From Candidatus Accumulibacter proximus (GTDB lineage: Bacteria > Pseudomonadota > Gammaproteobacteria > Burkholderiales > Rhodocyclaceae), in the NCBI GenBank assembly GCA_016709675.1, contig JADJMH010000005.1:248001-312000 (forward strand): a stretch of 64,000 nt of DNA, in the 5' to 3' direction. Position numbers and translations under genes: made by a program. This document shows positions 49,149 through 58,335 of this stretch, one piece after another (the first letter of the stretch is position 1; the number at the start of each line of letters is the position of its first letter). The notes beneath the pieces are model-generated. The model saw only the letters and a list, made by a program, of their open reading frames with translations, did no database searches and had not been told where the DNA came from.

Positions 49149-50493
49149 ATGTGCGCGACCAATCCCGAATTCCACAGGAACCACCCATGTCACACCACGG
49201 AAACGCCGGCCACGTTGCTGCTGGTGGATGACGAGGCGAGCATTCTTTCATCGCTGCGGCGCCTGTTGCGGCCGACGGGTTATACGATTCATACGGCGGC
49301 AAGCGGCCAGGCAGGCATCGAGATCCTTGAGCGCGAACCGGTCGATCTGGTGATCTCCGACATGCGCATGCCGGAAATGAACGGCGCGCAGTTTCTCGAA
49401 CAGGTGCGCAATCGATGGTCGGCGACCATGCGGATTCTGCTCACGGGTTACGCCGACATCAGCTCGACCATCGATGCAATCAACCGTGGGGAGATTTTTC
49501 GCTATGTTTCCAAGCCCTGGGACGACACCGAGATCAGGCTGACCATTCGTGATGCGCTGGAGAGCAGCCGACTGCGCCGGGAGAACGCCCGCCTGCTGGC
49601 CCTGACGCAGGCGCAAAACGAGGAATTGGCGCAGCTCAACGTCGGCCTGGAACGCAAAGTGGCCGAACGCACGGCGGAGATCGAACAGGTCAACAGCTTC
49701 CTGAACCTGGCCAACGATCGCCTGAAGCAGAATTTTCTGGTGTCGATCAAGATGCTTTCCAGCTTCATGGAACTGCGCGCTGCAACCGTGGTCGGCGCAT
49801 TCGCGCCGAGTAGCCGATCTGGCGCGCAAACTTGCTGTCAAGCTCGAGGTTCCGGCCAGGCTCGAGCAGGGCATTTCTGTCGCCACCTTGCTGCACGATA
49901 TCGGCAAGATCGGTTTCTCCGACAAGCTGCTGGCCCATCCCGTGTCGCGGATGAGCGGCGAGGACGTGGGGACTCATCGCCGCCACCCGATCGCCGGCGA
50001 AACCGCATTGATGCCGCTGGCGGAACTGAAAGAGGCTGCACGCATCATCCGCTCGCATCATGAACGCTTTGACGGCCAGGGCTTTCCGGACGGCTTGCAG
50101 GGCGCCTCCATTCCTCTCGGCTCGCGCATCCTGTCCGTGGCCAATGACTATGACGGCCTGCAGATCGGCACCCTGACGGGCAAGCGTCTGGGTCCGGAGC
50201 AAGCGCGTGCAGTGCTGGTCCAGGCCCGAGGCAAGCGCTACGACCCGCAGGCAGTGGATGCATTCGTTAGACTGATGGGCGGCGCCATACGGGAAGTGAC
50301 CAGCGAGCAAGCGGTGCCGGTCGCCGACTTGAGGCCGGGCATGGTTCTGGCGCGGGATTTCTGCACTCGTGACGGCCTCTTGCTGCTGGCGGCCGATTAC
50401 ATCCTGGATGTGCGGCTGGTTGAACACATTCAGGACGCATACCGCCTCGACGGCGGCGGTATGCGTCTGTATGTGCGTACCGACCGGCGTTGA
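49149..50493 (+). pseudogene. response regulator with HD-GYP-like domain, single frameshift
   Basis: The first part (49149-49798) is a receiver domain with VDDEAS, LVISDMRMPEMNG (Asp), LLTGYAD and YVSKPWDD, followed by a coiled coil (NEELAQLNVGLERKVAERTAEIEQV). The second part (from 49800) gives ARKLAVKLEVPARLEQG, then LLHDIGKIGFSDKLL, RRHPIAGE, HHERFDGQGFPDGL and SVANDYDGLQ, and ends with an extra domain. HD metal residues look intact. The frames join if one G is removed near 49796 (GTCGGC-G-CATTCG), so a base-calling error would make it a normal gene. The start codon is uncertain: a second ATG at 49187 has a better ribosome-binding site but lies in another frame. Confidence 0.75.
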
Positions 50494-50735
50494 GATTCCG
50501 CGGCAGCCGGGCCTCTCGGCGTAGCGTTTCGTCATACCGGCTTGTCGGCATGCGAGAGACGCGGTATTGGCTAGCGCTTTCGGGGTCTGGAGCGATCAGG
50601 AACGAACTTCTGCAGGTTCAGGACGACTTCTTCGAGGAGGGGTCCGAGGCGACGCGTGCTGGCCTTGGCCTATGTCTACCTCGCCAAGAAAAACCTCTAT
50701 CTGAATCAACTGCTTGCGCGCCAGGAAAATATCGA

Positions 50736-50787
50736 GTGGCACTACAGGCCGGTAATTTGTGATTCAGCTGATCAGTTTTCTGATTCC
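50736..50787. repeat. right copy of 52-bp inverted repeat
   Basis: Reverse complement of 42053-42104 at about 49 of 52 positions. Read on the minus strand it ends a transposase frame PGGIRKLIS-stop, the same end as at 42076. The bases between 50494 and 50735 contain no gene I can name. Confidence 0.75.
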
Positions 50788-50879
50788 TCCGGGCTCAGTT
50801 CCTTCTGAATATGCAGCCACTCCTCGCCGGCGGTCTCGATGGTCACCGCGCGGGTCTCGGGAGTCCACATCGACTTCCT

Positions 50880-51063
50880 GGAAGTCCGCAGGCGGGCGAG
50901 GTTCGCCGCCCGATCCGACGGCAGCCACTGGGCATCTCCAACATCCGTCTTGCGTCCCGGCACCTGCTTGACGTGGCGGGCATTGACCATCGTCGCCCGG
51001 ATACCGATCGCCTCCAGTGCCGCATGCGGACTCTTCCAGTATAGACGCCCGTGCTTTCCATGA
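50880..51063 (-). pseudogene. IS110-family transposase fragment
   Basis: The minus strand reads MESTGVYWKSPHAALEAIG (joining two frames near 51043) and then IRATMVNARHVKQVPGRKTD, VGDAQWL. This is the IS110 DEDD transposase segment E-S-T-G-V-Y-W-K...N-A-x-H-V-K-x-x-P-G-R-K-T-D-x-x-D-A-x-W-L. About 60 codons only, with the catalytic C-terminus missing. Confidence 0.7.
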
Positions 51064-51087
51064 CGACCTCGTCTGGAGGCGCTACGG

Positions 51088-51424
51088 GTGGTCCGCGCGG
51101 CCATTGAGCCGATAGCGGAGGGAAATCCGAAGCTCGACTTCATACTGCGGGCGCCGGACATCAACAGCCACGTAATCGACGTGTCATTCGCCGTCCTCAA
51201 GGACTCGACCGAGCGCGACTACCTCCACCCTTTTGCCCACTTCGTTCGTTCTGCCAGATGAGGCAATCGATCGGCTTCGCGCTGAGGCGAGGATGGCAAT
51301 CCTCGAATCGCCCGCCATTCGGGATCTGATGAAGCAACACATCGCGCGCATGGTCGGTAGCGGGCCGACATCGGCGGGTGCCGCGCAGGTGGAGGTCGCG
51401 CCCCCGCGGGCGTCCGTGGTTTAG
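51088..51424 (+). pseudogene. patatin-like phospholipase C-terminal fragment, frameshifted
   Basis: The plus strand reads VVRAAIEPIAEGNPKL, then VIDVSFAVLKDSTERDYLH, and after a one-base shift near 51228 LPTSFVLPDEAIDRLRAEA, then AILESPAIRDLMKQ, ending at a stop at 51424. The D-V-S-F-(A)-x-L-x-D-x-x-E-R-x-Y-L...L-P-T-S-F-x-L pattern is the tail of bacterial patatin-like phospholipases. The catalytic Ser domain is missing. Confidence 0.55.
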
Positions 51425-51547
51425 CTGCCCTGGTTCCTCCGACCGCCACCCCGCTGATGATCGGTTTCAAGGGATCGACGTCGTCCACTACGAGGTTTCC
51501 GCAGTCGAGCCTCGAATCGGCGCGCAGTATGAGGCGGAGAGCCGAAC

Positions 51548-51775
51548 CTCGATCTGCTGTTCATCACCGATCGCGCACTGGCAGAACAAGCCGACGGCTT
51601 GCCGTATTCCGCGGGCCGATCGCATTCGATGGTGTTCGGATCGACAACGATCGATTTCGGCGAAGACGTCTCCTGGGATGTGCTGGTCACGGAAAGCGCC
51701 GCGACGCAACCCGTCAATCCATTGCAACTCAAGCTCGGGCCGACCACCGAGCGCGGTCGCTTTGCGGCCATGTCG
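51548..51775 (+). pseudogene. alpha/beta hydrolase (DUF900-like) fragment
   Basis: The frame LDLLFITDRALAEQADG, then SHSMVFGSTTIDFGEDVSWD and LKLGPTTERGRFAA resembles the N-terminal strand region (S-x-x-x-F-G-S-x-x-x-(D/E)-x-G-x-x-x-S-W) of DUF900-type esterase/lipase proteins. About 75 codons, no catalytic Ser. The assignment is from pattern only. Confidence 0.4.
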
Positions 51776-51789
51776 TGTGAAGTCGCAGT

Positions 51790-52268
51790 CGCTTCGGATG
51801 GCCTGGAACGTGGACGGCACGCGCATGCCCTACCGCCAGCACTCCGAGGTTCCGCGCCGACTGTACGTCGATAACGAATTGTTCCAGGGCAAGTATCTGG
51901 TCGGCGGGCGCGCCATCTCGATCAGCAACATCCATTGCCCGATGCTTGCCGTCGCCGCGGTGGCCGATCACGTCGCCCCCTGGCATTCAGTTTACAGGCT
52001 GCACCTTCAGAGCGACGCGACCGAACTCACCTTCGTGCTCACCAGCGGCGGCCATAACGTCGGCATCGTCAACGAGCCAGGCCACCCGTGCCGCAGGTTT
52101 CAGATGGCGACCTGCAAGGAAGGCGAACGCTGCCTCGATGCCGAGACCTGGAAGGCGCAGACACCGGTCACACAAGGCTCGTGGTGGCCAGCCTGGGACC
52201 AGTGGTTGGCGCAGCGTTCGAGCGGCAGCGCTACGCCACCGCTCATGGGCGCCCCGGAAAAGGGCTAG
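51790..52268 (+). pseudogene. poly(3-hydroxyalkanoate) synthase (PhaC) C-terminal fragment
   Basis: The frame reads MAWNVDGTRMPYRQHSEV (about 51799), then LYVDNELFQGKYLVGGRAIS, VAAVADHVAPWHSVYRLHL, FVLTSGGHNVGIVNEPGHP and SWWPAWDQWLAQRSSG, ending PLMGAPEKG and a stop. This is the last third of a class I/II PhaC, including the catalytic Asp (ADHVAPW) and His (SGGHN). The Cys nucleophile and everything upstream are gone. It indicates that the genome carried a PHA synthase elsewhere. Confidence 0.75.
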
Positions 52269-52361
52269 CAGCCTTTGTGCGACGCGCCCGGGAGCTACGT
52301 GCATCAAAAGTGACACAACTGCCTGGCCCATGATGAACTGCGATGAGTGGGAGAGACGCTC

Positions 52362-52585
52362 GTGACTGAAGTGTTAGCGCAGAAAGTCGCCGACGTGACC
52401 GACGCCAGTGCCGTTGCCGCTCCGGCGGCCCGCTTGATGACGCGCCTGACGGCCAGGGAACTCGAAGGCAGTCCGATCAAGATCAACTCGGTCTGCCCCG
52501 GCTGGTGCCGCACTGAAATGGGCGGCCAGGATGCTGTCCGCAGTGCCGCGGACGGTGCGCAAGGGATTGTCCGGGCCGCGCCAAA
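52362..52585 (+). pseudogene. SDR 1 fragment with internal deletions
   Basis: Pieces of the SDR at 41021: EVLAQKVA, then (joined) DVTDASAVAAPAARL, then MTRLTARELEGSPIKI and NSVCPGWCRTEMGG, in one frame. The cofactor helix, the NNAG region and the Ser-Tyr-Lys active site are deleted. Bases 52573-52585 join the 107-bp copy shared with 41821. Confidence 0.8.
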
Positions 52586-52586
52586 C

Positions 52587-53354
52587 CTACGGCGGCAATG
52601 GACGCCGCGGCTTGCGTGGCGCGGCGGCAAAGAGCCGATCGTAGAGGGCATTGGGCAGCAGGCGCAACAGTTTGGCGACGACGCTCATTTGCCAGGGGAC
52701 GACGCTGTAGCTGCTGCCGCGCGCAATGGCCCGCGCAAAGCGCCGCGCGGCTACGTCGGCCGGTATCAGGAAGGGCATCGGGAACGGGTTCCCGTCGGTC
52801 ATCGGCGTTCGGATATAGCCAGGGCAGATGGTGACCACCTGGATGCCCGAAGCACGTAGTTCAAGACGCAGGCTTTCGAGATAACTGATCGTCGCGGCTT
52901 TTGAGGCGCTGTAAGCCTCAGCGCCCGGCAGGCCACGGATGCCGGCGAGCGAGGCGATGCCGACCAGCCGGCCACCGCCCGCTCGACGCATGGCCGCAAT
53001 GAAGGGCGAAAAGGTCGCTGCCATGCCGAAGAAATTGACGTCCATAACCCGACGGATGGCTTCGAGATCGTCGGCGCATTCGGTCAGCGTGCCGACAGAG
53101 ACGCCAGCGTTGGCGATCACGACATCAGGAGCGCCAAGACGAGCGATGAAGTCGTCGCCGGCTGCACGCAAGGCCACAGCGTCGGTGACGTCGAGCGGGT
53201 AGCAGATGACCTGCCCGGGCCAGCTTGCAGCGAGACGCTGCAGCAAATCAGCGCGACGCGCGGACAGGCCAAGCTGTGCCCCGTGCGCTGCATAGTACTC
53301 GGCCAGGGCCCAGCCAATGCCGGACGAGGCGCCGGTGATGAAGACCTTGAGCAA
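52587..53354 (-). CDS. short-chain dehydrogenase/reductase (SDR 2)
   Basis: 255 residues. Cofactor motif VFITGASSGIGWALA, VIANAGVSVG, Ser in LVGIASLAG and Tyr-Lys in AYSASKAA are all intact. The C-terminal helix RLLRLLPNALYDRLFAA suggests a membrane-associated tail, as in SDRs acting on lipids (DltE/YbbO type). ATG 53354 is about 100 bases from the dsbA-type gene, in the same direction. Its own 3' end and stop are duplicated at 41821-41927 next to SDR 1. Confidence 0.85.
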   Translation of the reverse strand: MLKVFITGASSGIGWALAEYYAAHGAQLGLSARRADLLQRLAASWPGQVICYPLDVTDAVALRAAGDDFIARLGAPDVVIANAGVSVGTLTECADDLEAIRRVMDVNFFGMAATFSPFIAAMRRAGGGRLVGIASLAGIRGLPGAEAYSASKAATISYLESLRLELRASGIQVVTICPGYIRTPMTDGNPFPMPFLIPADVAARRFARAIARGSSYSVVPWQMSVVAKLLRLLPNALYDRLFAAAPRKPRRPLPP

Positions 53355-53453
53355 GGGAAGCTCAGCTCCCCCAACGCGCTGCCATTCGTTGGCTCAGGCT
53401 GTAGTCGACTTTGGAGGCAGCAAAGTGCTGGCCGCAGGTGCGCGTGGTCTTCC

Positions 53454-54101
53454 CTACTTCTTGCTCCGATCGCGGCGTGCCTTGTCAATGACCTGGTCTG
53501 TCAGTCGCAGCAAGTCGGGAAAGCCCTTGGTCTCCTTGCCGGTGACCAGGTATTTGCCGTCGACAGCCATCGCTGGAACGCCCTGGATCTTGTAAGCCTG
53601 AGCCATCTGGTCGGCGCGCTTGACCTTGCTGGCGACCCCAAAGGAGTTGTAGGCATCGGTGAATTTTTTCCCGTCCACGCCCTGCGCCTTCACCCACTCG
53701 AGGATGCTCTGGTCGTCGTAAAGCCTGATTCCCGCTTTGTGCAACGCATCGAAGACAGCGCCATCCAGTCGGGCCAGATCACCGGTGGCCTCCAGCGCGT
53801 AGAACAGCCTGGCCAGATTCGCCCACTGCGGCCGTCCGAACGAAACCGGTATGCGTTGGAAAGTCACGTCGCTGGGCAGGGCGGCGGACCATTTGCTGAC
53901 AATCGGGTGGAAGTCGTTGCAATGCCCGCAGCCATAGGAAAAGAATTCGATCACTTCGACCTTGGCCGGATTGTCGGTCATCTGGGCCGGGACGATCGGC
54001 ACGTAGTCGCGGCCAACCACGAGTTCGGCTCGGGCCGGCAACGCCGTTGCCAGCAGGCTCAGGGCAATGGTGAACAACCATCCAATAAGACGCTTTTGCA
54101 T
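53454..54101 (-). CDS. dsbA: thiol:disulfide interchange protein DsbA-type
   Basis: 215 residues. A signal peptide (MQKRLIGWLFTIALSLLATALPARA) precedes a thioredoxin fold with the redox motif in FFSYGCGHCNDFHP (CGHC) near residue 56 and the cis-Pro loop VQGVPAM(A)VDGKY near 178, separated by the helical DsbA insert. Periplasmic oxidase of disulfide bonds. It follows the SPOR-domain gene by 15 bases, so argS, SPOR, dsbA and perhaps SDR 2 run as one operon, an arrangement common in betaproteobacteria. Confidence 0.85.
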   Translation of the reverse strand: MQKRLIGWLFTIALSLLATALPARAELVVGRDYVPIVPAQMTDNPAKVEVIEFFSYGCGHCNDFHPIVSKWSAALPSDVTFQRIPVSFGRPQWANLARLFYALEATGDLARLDGAVFDALHKAGIRLYDDQSILEWVKAQGVDGKKFTDAYNSFGVASKVKRADQMAQAYKIQGVPAMAVDGKYLVTGKETKGFPDLLRLTDQVIDKARRDRSKK

Positions 54102-54116
54102 TGGCTTCTTCCTTCC

Positions 54117-54851
54117 TTAGTCTTTGCGGACCACGTTGGCCTCGATGCCCTGTCTGGCGAGATCGGCACGCAGGTGATTCACGTCGTCCATCTTGTGATA
54201 GGGCCCGATCCGGACTCGATACCAGACCTTGTCCTGCAGCATCACCTGCTGTATTCGCGCCTCTGCACCGAGTAACGCCAAGCGCGCTTTCTGGTTGTCA
54301 GCCTCACTTGCACTCGCGAACGAGCCCGCCTGCAGATAGATCGGATCCTTGAGTGAATTGTCCTTGTCGACCTTGCTCTCCGTGGGCTTGCTTGCCACTG
54401 ACTTGCTCTCGACGGGTTTGGCGTCAGCCGGCTTGGGTTCGCCGGGTGCCGTTGTGATCGCTTTCGTCTCGCCGGGTTTGCTGACCACGGGCTTGGCTTC
54501 CTCCGGTTTGGGATCGGGAATCGCCTCGGCGTTGCCTGGCAAGATCTTGTAGAAGTCGAAGCGCGGCTTTTCGGGGACCGGGTCACCCGGCTTGCCGGGT
54601 AGCGCTACAGGTGCCGAGGCGACCGGCGGTACCTCAGGTGTGGTTGGCGCAACTGGTTTGGTGGCAATGGGCGGCGACAGCTTGGGCTGTTGTCCGGTTG
54701 TGGTGAAAGGTAGCGGCGCCTTGTTGATGTACCACACGACACCGGCCACGGCGATGACGCCGATCACCAGGCCAATGAACAGGCCGAACAGGGTGCCTCC
54801 ACCCGACTTCCTGGCGGGCGGCGTCTTGCGGGGTTTCATGTCACGACTCAT
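54117..54851 (-). CDS. SPOR-domain cell-division/peptidoglycan-binding protein (FtsN-like)
   Basis: 244 residues from ATG 54851 (AGAGGA ribosome-binding site). A basic cytoplasmic N-terminus is followed by one TM (about 20-43), a Pro/Lys-rich linker with repeated KP-E/S-K units, and a C-terminal SPOR domain (about 170-240): DPIYLQAGSFASASEADNQK, VWYRVRIGPYHKMDDV, ANVVRKD. The layout is that of FtsN-like proteins that bind denuded peptidoglycan at the septum. It follows argS by 20 bases, the usual neighbour. Confidence 0.8.
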   Translation of the reverse strand: MSRDMKPRKTPPARKSGGGTLFGLFIGLVIGVIAVAGVVWYINKAPLPFTTTGQQPKLSPPIATKPVAPTTPEVPPVASAPVALPGKPGDPVPEKPRFDFYKILPGNAEAIPDPKPEEAKPVVSKPGETKAITTAPGEPKPADAKPVESKSVASKPTESKVDKDNSLKDPIYLQAGSFASASEADNQKARLALLGAEARIQQVMLQDKVWYRVRIGPYHKMDDVNHLRADLARQGIEANVVRKD

Positions 54852-54871
54852 GGAAGTCCTCTGTTCTCCGG

Positions 54872-56644
54872 TTACATCGATTCCGGGCATCCGACGCCCA
54901 GCATCGCCATTCCGTTTTGAATCACCTGGCTGACGGCAGTGACCAGCGCCACGCGCGCATCCTTGAGCGCCGGATCATCAACCAGAATGCGCTCGGCATT
55001 GTAGTAGGTATGGAATTCGGCAGCCAGTTCCCTCAGATAGAAAGCGATCAGGTGCGGTGCCAACTCGGCCGCCGCTGCTTCGACGACCTCCGGGAATTCG
55101 CCGAGCCTTGCTGCCAGCGCCAGTTCGTACGGGCCATCTAGCCTCGCAAGGCCCACGCTGGTGAGTGCTTCGCGTTCGCCGCCCCACAGCGCCAGTACCG
55201 AGCAGATGCGGGCGTGCGCGTATTGAATGTAGTAGACCGGGTTGTCGTTCGACTGACTCTTGGCCAGGTCGAGGTCGAAATCGAGGTGCTGGTCGGACTT
55301 GCGCAGGACATAGAAGAAGCGGCAGGCGTCGTTTCCGACATCCTCACGCAGGGTGCGCAGGGTGACGAAGTCACCCGAACGCGTCGACATCTGGGCCTTC
55401 CAGCCCGAGCGATAGAGCACGGCGAACTGCACCAGCGCCACCTCGAGCACTGCGGGGTCGAGTCCCAGCGCGCTGATGGCGCCCTTGACGCGTGGAATGT
55501 AGCCGTGATGGTCAGCGCCCCAGACGTTGATGATTCGCTGGAAGCCCCGTTCGAACTTGTTGAGGTGATAGGCGATATCCGATGCGAAGTAGGTGTAAAG
55601 ACCGTTGTCACGCTGCACGACACGATCCTTCTCGTCGCCGAAAGCCGTTGATCTGAACCAGCGGGCACCATCCTGTACATAGAGGTGACCGGCTTTCTCC
55701 AGTCGTTCGACGCAGCGCGCCACCAGGCCGGTGGCAAACAGCGATTGCTCGGAAAACCAGACATCGAAATGCACCCCGGACTCTTCGAGATCGCTGCGGC
55801 AGTCCGCGAGTTGCTCGGTGAGCACGAAGTCGTGCACGTACTGCCAATCCTCACCGAGCAGGCGCCTGATATTGGCGATCAGCCCATCGAGGTGGGTCTC
55901 GCGCTGTTGCGCCGCCTCGGCGTCCGTGCGCGCCGGGTCGGGCAGGGCCGGGGTGTTCGCCAGGACGTCGGTGAGCGGACGCAGGTATCGGTCAGCATGC
56001 GCTGCCAGCAGTTGTCGCGCCATCTCGCGTACATAGTCGCCCTGATAGGCGTTCGGCGGGAAGGTCAGGGCGTCGCCTGCCTGGCCGCGCAGTTCCAGAT
56101 AGCGCAACCAGGTCGAGACGGCCAGGATGTCCATCTGGCGGCCCGCGTCGTTGACGTAGTATTCGCTGGTCACGTCCCAGCCCGCGAAGGCGAGCAGCTT
56201 GCACAGGCTGTCGCCATAAGCAGCCCCGCGACCGTGGCCGACGTGCAGCGGTCCAGTCGGGTTGGCCGAAACGAACTCGACCAGGACCTTGCGCTTGCCA
56301 CCGCTCGTCGAGCGGCCGAAGTCTCGGCCCTGTTCAAGGATGCTGCGCAGGACTTCGAGCTTGGCCGCAGGTGAGACGAAGAAGTTGATGAATCCGGCGC
56401 CGGCTACTTCCGCCTTGTCGATCAGCGACGAATACGGCAGCTCCAAGACCAGCAACTGTGCCAGCTGTCGCGGGTTGCGCTTCAGCGATCGCGCCAGCTG
56501 CATTGCCAGATTACAGGCGAAATCGCCGTGCGAGGCCTGCTTCGGTCGCTCGATGTGAATCGCGGTGTCGGACTCGGTTGGCGCCACACTGAGCAGTGCG
56601 GCACGCATCAGTTCGGCGAGGTGGAGCTTGAGATCTGGACTCAT
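54872..56644 (-). CDS. argS: arginine--tRNA ligase
   Basis: 590 residues from ATG 56644 (MSPDLKLHLAEL); earlier codons are open to 56806 but lie in the intergenic region toward ubiB. Class I aminoacyl-tRNA synthetase: N-terminal Add-1 domain; HIGH-type motif in SANPTGPLHVGHGRGAAYGD (near residue 125); the KMSKS-equivalent loop QMSTRSGDFVTL; and the DALR anticodon-binding domain at the C-terminus (DPALKDARVALVTAVSQVIQNGMAMLGV). Length is normal for the family. Divergent from ubiB (gap 139 bases). Confidence 0.95.
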   Translation of the reverse strand: MSPDLKLHLAELMRAALLSVAPTESDTAIHIERPKQASHGDFACNLAMQLARSLKRNPRQLAQLLVLELPYSSLIDKAEVAGAGFINFFVSPAAKLEVLRSILEQGRDFGRSTSGGKRKVLVEFVSANPTGPLHVGHGRGAAYGDSLCKLLAFAGWDVTSEYYVNDAGRQMDILAVSTWLRYLELRGQAGDALTFPPNAYQGDYVREMARQLLAAHADRYLRPLTDVLANTPALPDPARTDAEAAQQRETHLDGLIANIRRLLGEDWQYVHDFVLTEQLADCRSDLEESGVHFDVWFSEQSLFATGLVARCVERLEKAGHLYVQDGARWFRSTAFGDEKDRVVQRDNGLYTYFASDIAYHLNKFERGFQRIINVWGADHHGYIPRVKGAISALGLDPAVLEVALVQFAVLYRSGWKAQMSTRSGDFVTLRTLREDVGNDACRFFYVLRKSDQHLDFDLDLAKSQSNDNPVYYIQYAHARICSVLALWGGEREALTSVGLARLDGPYELALAARLGEFPEVVEAAAAELAPHLIAFYLRELAAEFHTYYNAERILVDDPALKDARVALVTAVSQVIQNGMAMLGVGCPESM

Positions 56645-56783
56645 CGCGCTGCTTCTGTTGGAGAATGGGGTCAAGCGGTCGATTATACGATGCCCGATCG
56701 AAGGTCGGGCGAACGATGGGGAGCGATGAAGGACGTTTCTGTGTAAACTCGCTTCTTTGCCGACCACCATTCTGCCCTCCGCC

Positions 56784-58316
56784 GTGCGACTTTTTCGCCT
56801 CGCCAAAATCCTGAGTATTGCGAGCCGCTACGGCCTCGATGAAATGATTCTCGAGCACGAGCCGAGTGGCCGCCTGGCAGCGTTGTCACGGGCTTTTCAC
56901 TTCTGGCGACGCCTTGATACCCCGTCGGCGGTTCGCCTGCGCCAGGCACTGGAATCGCTGGGGCCAATCTTCGTCAAGTTTGGCCAGGTGCTGTCCACCC
57001 GCCGCGACCTCTTGCGCACCGACATTGCGGACGAGCTGGCCAAGTTGCAGGATCGCGTGCCGCCTTTTTCCTCCGAACTCGCGCTGAGGCAGATCGAGAC
57101 GGCCTATGGCAGGCCAGCCAGTGAAGTGTTTGCCGAGTTCGACGCGACGCCGGTTGCCAGTGCCTCGATTGCTCAGGTCCATTTTGCTCGCCTGCGGCCA
57201 GAAGACGGCGGGCACGAGGTAGCGGTCAAGGTGCTGCGCCCGGAAATGCACGGTGTCATCGCCAATGACCTGGCCCTGCTCGAGACGTTGGCTGGCCTGC
57301 TGGAGAAGGTCTGGTCGGATGGCAAGCGGCTGAAACCGCGCGAGGTGGTCGGCGAGTTCGCCAAGTATCTCTACGACGAACTTGATTTGATGCGCGAAGC
57401 CGCTAACTGCTCGCAGTTGCGCCGCAATTTCAGCGGCTCGAGGCTGCTCCAGGTACCTGAAGTGTATTGGGATCAGTGCACAACGACGGTCATGGTCATG
57501 GAGCGTATGCGCGGAATTCCGATCAGTCAGACCGAAGCGCTGGTCGCGGCCGGTGTCGATCTGCCGGCGCTGTCGCGGGCAGGTGTCGAGATCTTCTTCA
57601 CGCAGGTCTTTCGCGATGGTTTCTTCCACGCCGACATGCACCCCGGCAACATCTTCATCGCCACTGATCCAGCCCATCACGGCAGCTATATTGCGCTCGA
57701 TTTCGGCATCGTCGGAACATTGACGGACAACGACAAGAACTACCTGGCGCAGAACTTCCTGGCCTTCTTCCAGCGCGACTACAAGCGGGTCGCGACGGCG
57801 CACATCGAAGCAGGCTGGGCGCCGCCCGACACTCGTGCCGATGAGTTCGAAGCCGCCATTCGCGCTGTCTGCGAACCGATTTTCGACCGACCACTGCACG
57901 AAATCTCTTTCGGCCGCGTTTTGCTGCGCCTATTCCAGACGTCGCGGCGGTTCAACGTCGAGATCCAGCCGCAACTGGTGATGCTGCAGAAGACCCTGCT
58001 CAACATCGAGGGTCTCGGGCGGCAACTCGATCCCAATCTCGACCTGTGGAAGACCGCCAAACCTTTCCTCGAGCGCTGGATGAGCGAGCAACTCGGGCGC
58101 CGCGCTTTCCACCGCGGTGTGCAACAGGAAGCACCCTACTGGGCGCGTACCTTGCCGCAGCTGCCGCGACTCGTCTATCAGGCGCTGGCCCAACCGAAGA
58201 CGCCGGATCTCGCGCCGTTGCTGGCCGAGCTTGCGCGCACGCAACGTCAGCAGCGGCGCTTGCTGGGTGTCATCGCGCTTCTGCTCGCCGCGCTGCTGGC
58301 CAGTCAATATCTATGA
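56784..58316 (+). CDS. ubiB: ABC1/UbiB-family ubiquinone biosynthesis kinase-like protein
   Basis: About 510 residues. GTG 56784 (VRLFRLAKIL) fits the family N-terminus; a TTG at 56757 is an alternative. UbiB features: KFGQVLSTRRDLL (the KxGQ motif, near residue 70), ATPVASASIAQVHFARL (Ala-rich P-loop equivalent, about 128), catalytic-loop DGFFHADMHPGNIF (about 285) and metal-binding ALDFGIVGTL (about 312), then two C-terminal TM helices (LLGVIALLLAALLASQYL). It supports ubiquinone biosynthesis. It is followed 19 bases later by the KAS III gene. Confidence 0.9.
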   Translation: MRLFRLAKILSIASRYGLDEMILEHEPSGRLAALSRAFHFWRRLDTPSAVRLRQALESLGPIFVKFGQVLSTRRDLLRTDIADELAKLQDRVPPFSSELALRQIETAYGRPASEVFAEFDATPVASASIAQVHFARLRPEDGGHEVAVKVLRPEMHGVIANDLALLETLAGLLEKVWSDGKRLKPREVVGEFAKYLYDELDLMREAANCSQLRRNFSGSRLLQVPEVYWDQCTTTVMVMERMRGIPISQTEALVAAGVDLPALSRAGVEIFFTQVFRDGFFHADMHPGNIFIATDPAHHGSYIALDFGIVGTLTDNDKNYLAQNFLAFFQRDYKRVATAHIEAGWAPPDTRADEFEAAIRAVCEPIFDRPLHEISFGRVLLRLFQTSRRFNVEIQPQLVMLQKTLLNIEGLGRQLDPNLDLWKTAKPFLERWMSEQLGRRAFHRGVQQEAPYWARTLPQLPRLVYQALAQPKTPDLAPLLAELARTQRQQRRLLGVIALLLAALLASQYL

Positions 58317-58335
58317 AGACTACCGGAGAATCTCC

